Both the position numbers and the translations under genes were made by a program. From Salinispora cortesiana (GTDB taxonomy: Bacteria; Actinomycetota; Actinomycetes; Mycobacteriales; Micromonosporaceae), in the NCBI RefSeq assembly GCF_000484695.1, contig NZ_AXVR01000001.1, positions 1 through 64,000 of the forward strand: a DNA stretch of 64,000 nucleotides, in the 5' to 3' direction. The notes under the pieces were generated by a model. That model was not told the DNA's origin. It made no database searches and was given only the letters and a program-made list of their open reading frames with translations. Positions 62,705 through 64,000 of this stretch are shown one piece after another (positions within the stretch are counted from its first letter, which is position 1; each line of letters begins with the position of its first letter).

Positions 62705-64000
<1,296 letters not shown>

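Overview
The window is about 70% GC, uses many GTG and TTG starts, and carries actinobacterial hallmarks: a bacterial XPB-type helicase, a HadAB-like dehydratase pair next to tRNA-Trp and secE, an actinobacterial rpoB/rpoC, the futalosine-pathway enzyme MqnD, and TANNNT-type -10 boxes. Protein sequences such as RpoB, MqnD and the cold-shock protein look most like Micromonosporaceae (Micromonospora/Salinispora). That placement is inferred from family resemblance and was not checked by a search.

Positions 1-17701 are a mixed housekeeping/accessory region: the end of an LPXTG-anchored RCC1-repeat protein, two VOC proteins, a membrane M48 metallopeptidase next to a zinc-ribbon TcaA-like membrane protein (both with N-terminal zinc ribbons), a secreted beta-propeller protein, an XPB helicase and a helicase-associated/WYL-like protein flanking a small membrane protein with a 34-bp tandem repeat, a cold-shock protein overlapping convergent mqnD, an MFS transporter, and a membrane GGDEF-EAL protein preceded by a 48-residue exported peptide.

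Positions 17794-56386 are the core expression cluster: tRNA-Thr, tRNA-Met, rpmG, hadA/hadB-like genes, tRNA-Trp, secE-nusG, rplK-rplA, rplJ-rplL, rpoB-rpoC, three small genes, then rpsL-rpsG-fusA-tuf, the S10 and spc operons (rpsJ to rplO), a gap of about 950 bp, secY-adk-map, and infA-rpmJ-rpsM-rpsK-rpsD-rpoA-rplQ, followed by truA. The order tRNA-Thr, tRNA-Met, rpmG, had genes, tRNA-Trp, secE, nusG is the one known from mycobacteria. Many junctions within the cluster carry perfect GC-rich stem-loops without U-tracts. The visible regulatory elements are an L10-type leader before rplJ, sigma70-like promoters before rpoB, rpsL, infA and tRNA-Trp, and a perfect 20-bp palindrome at the predicted rpsL transcription start.

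Positions 57324-64000 hold an RsmC-like methyltransferase, an ABC-F ATPase, an aldo/keto reductase, and a TPP-riboswitch-controlled thiamine operon, thiE-thiO-thiS-thiG plus the start of a second ThiE/TenI-like gene that runs off the window. The thi genes overlap by a few bases and together should make and couple the thiazole phosphate moiety.

Most of the window is conserved core genome. The best candidates for something undescribed are the zinc-ribbon peptidase/sensor pair, the exported peptide before the c-di-GMP protein, the rpsL palindrome, the non-canonical rifampicin-region residues in RpoB, and the rplO-secY gap.
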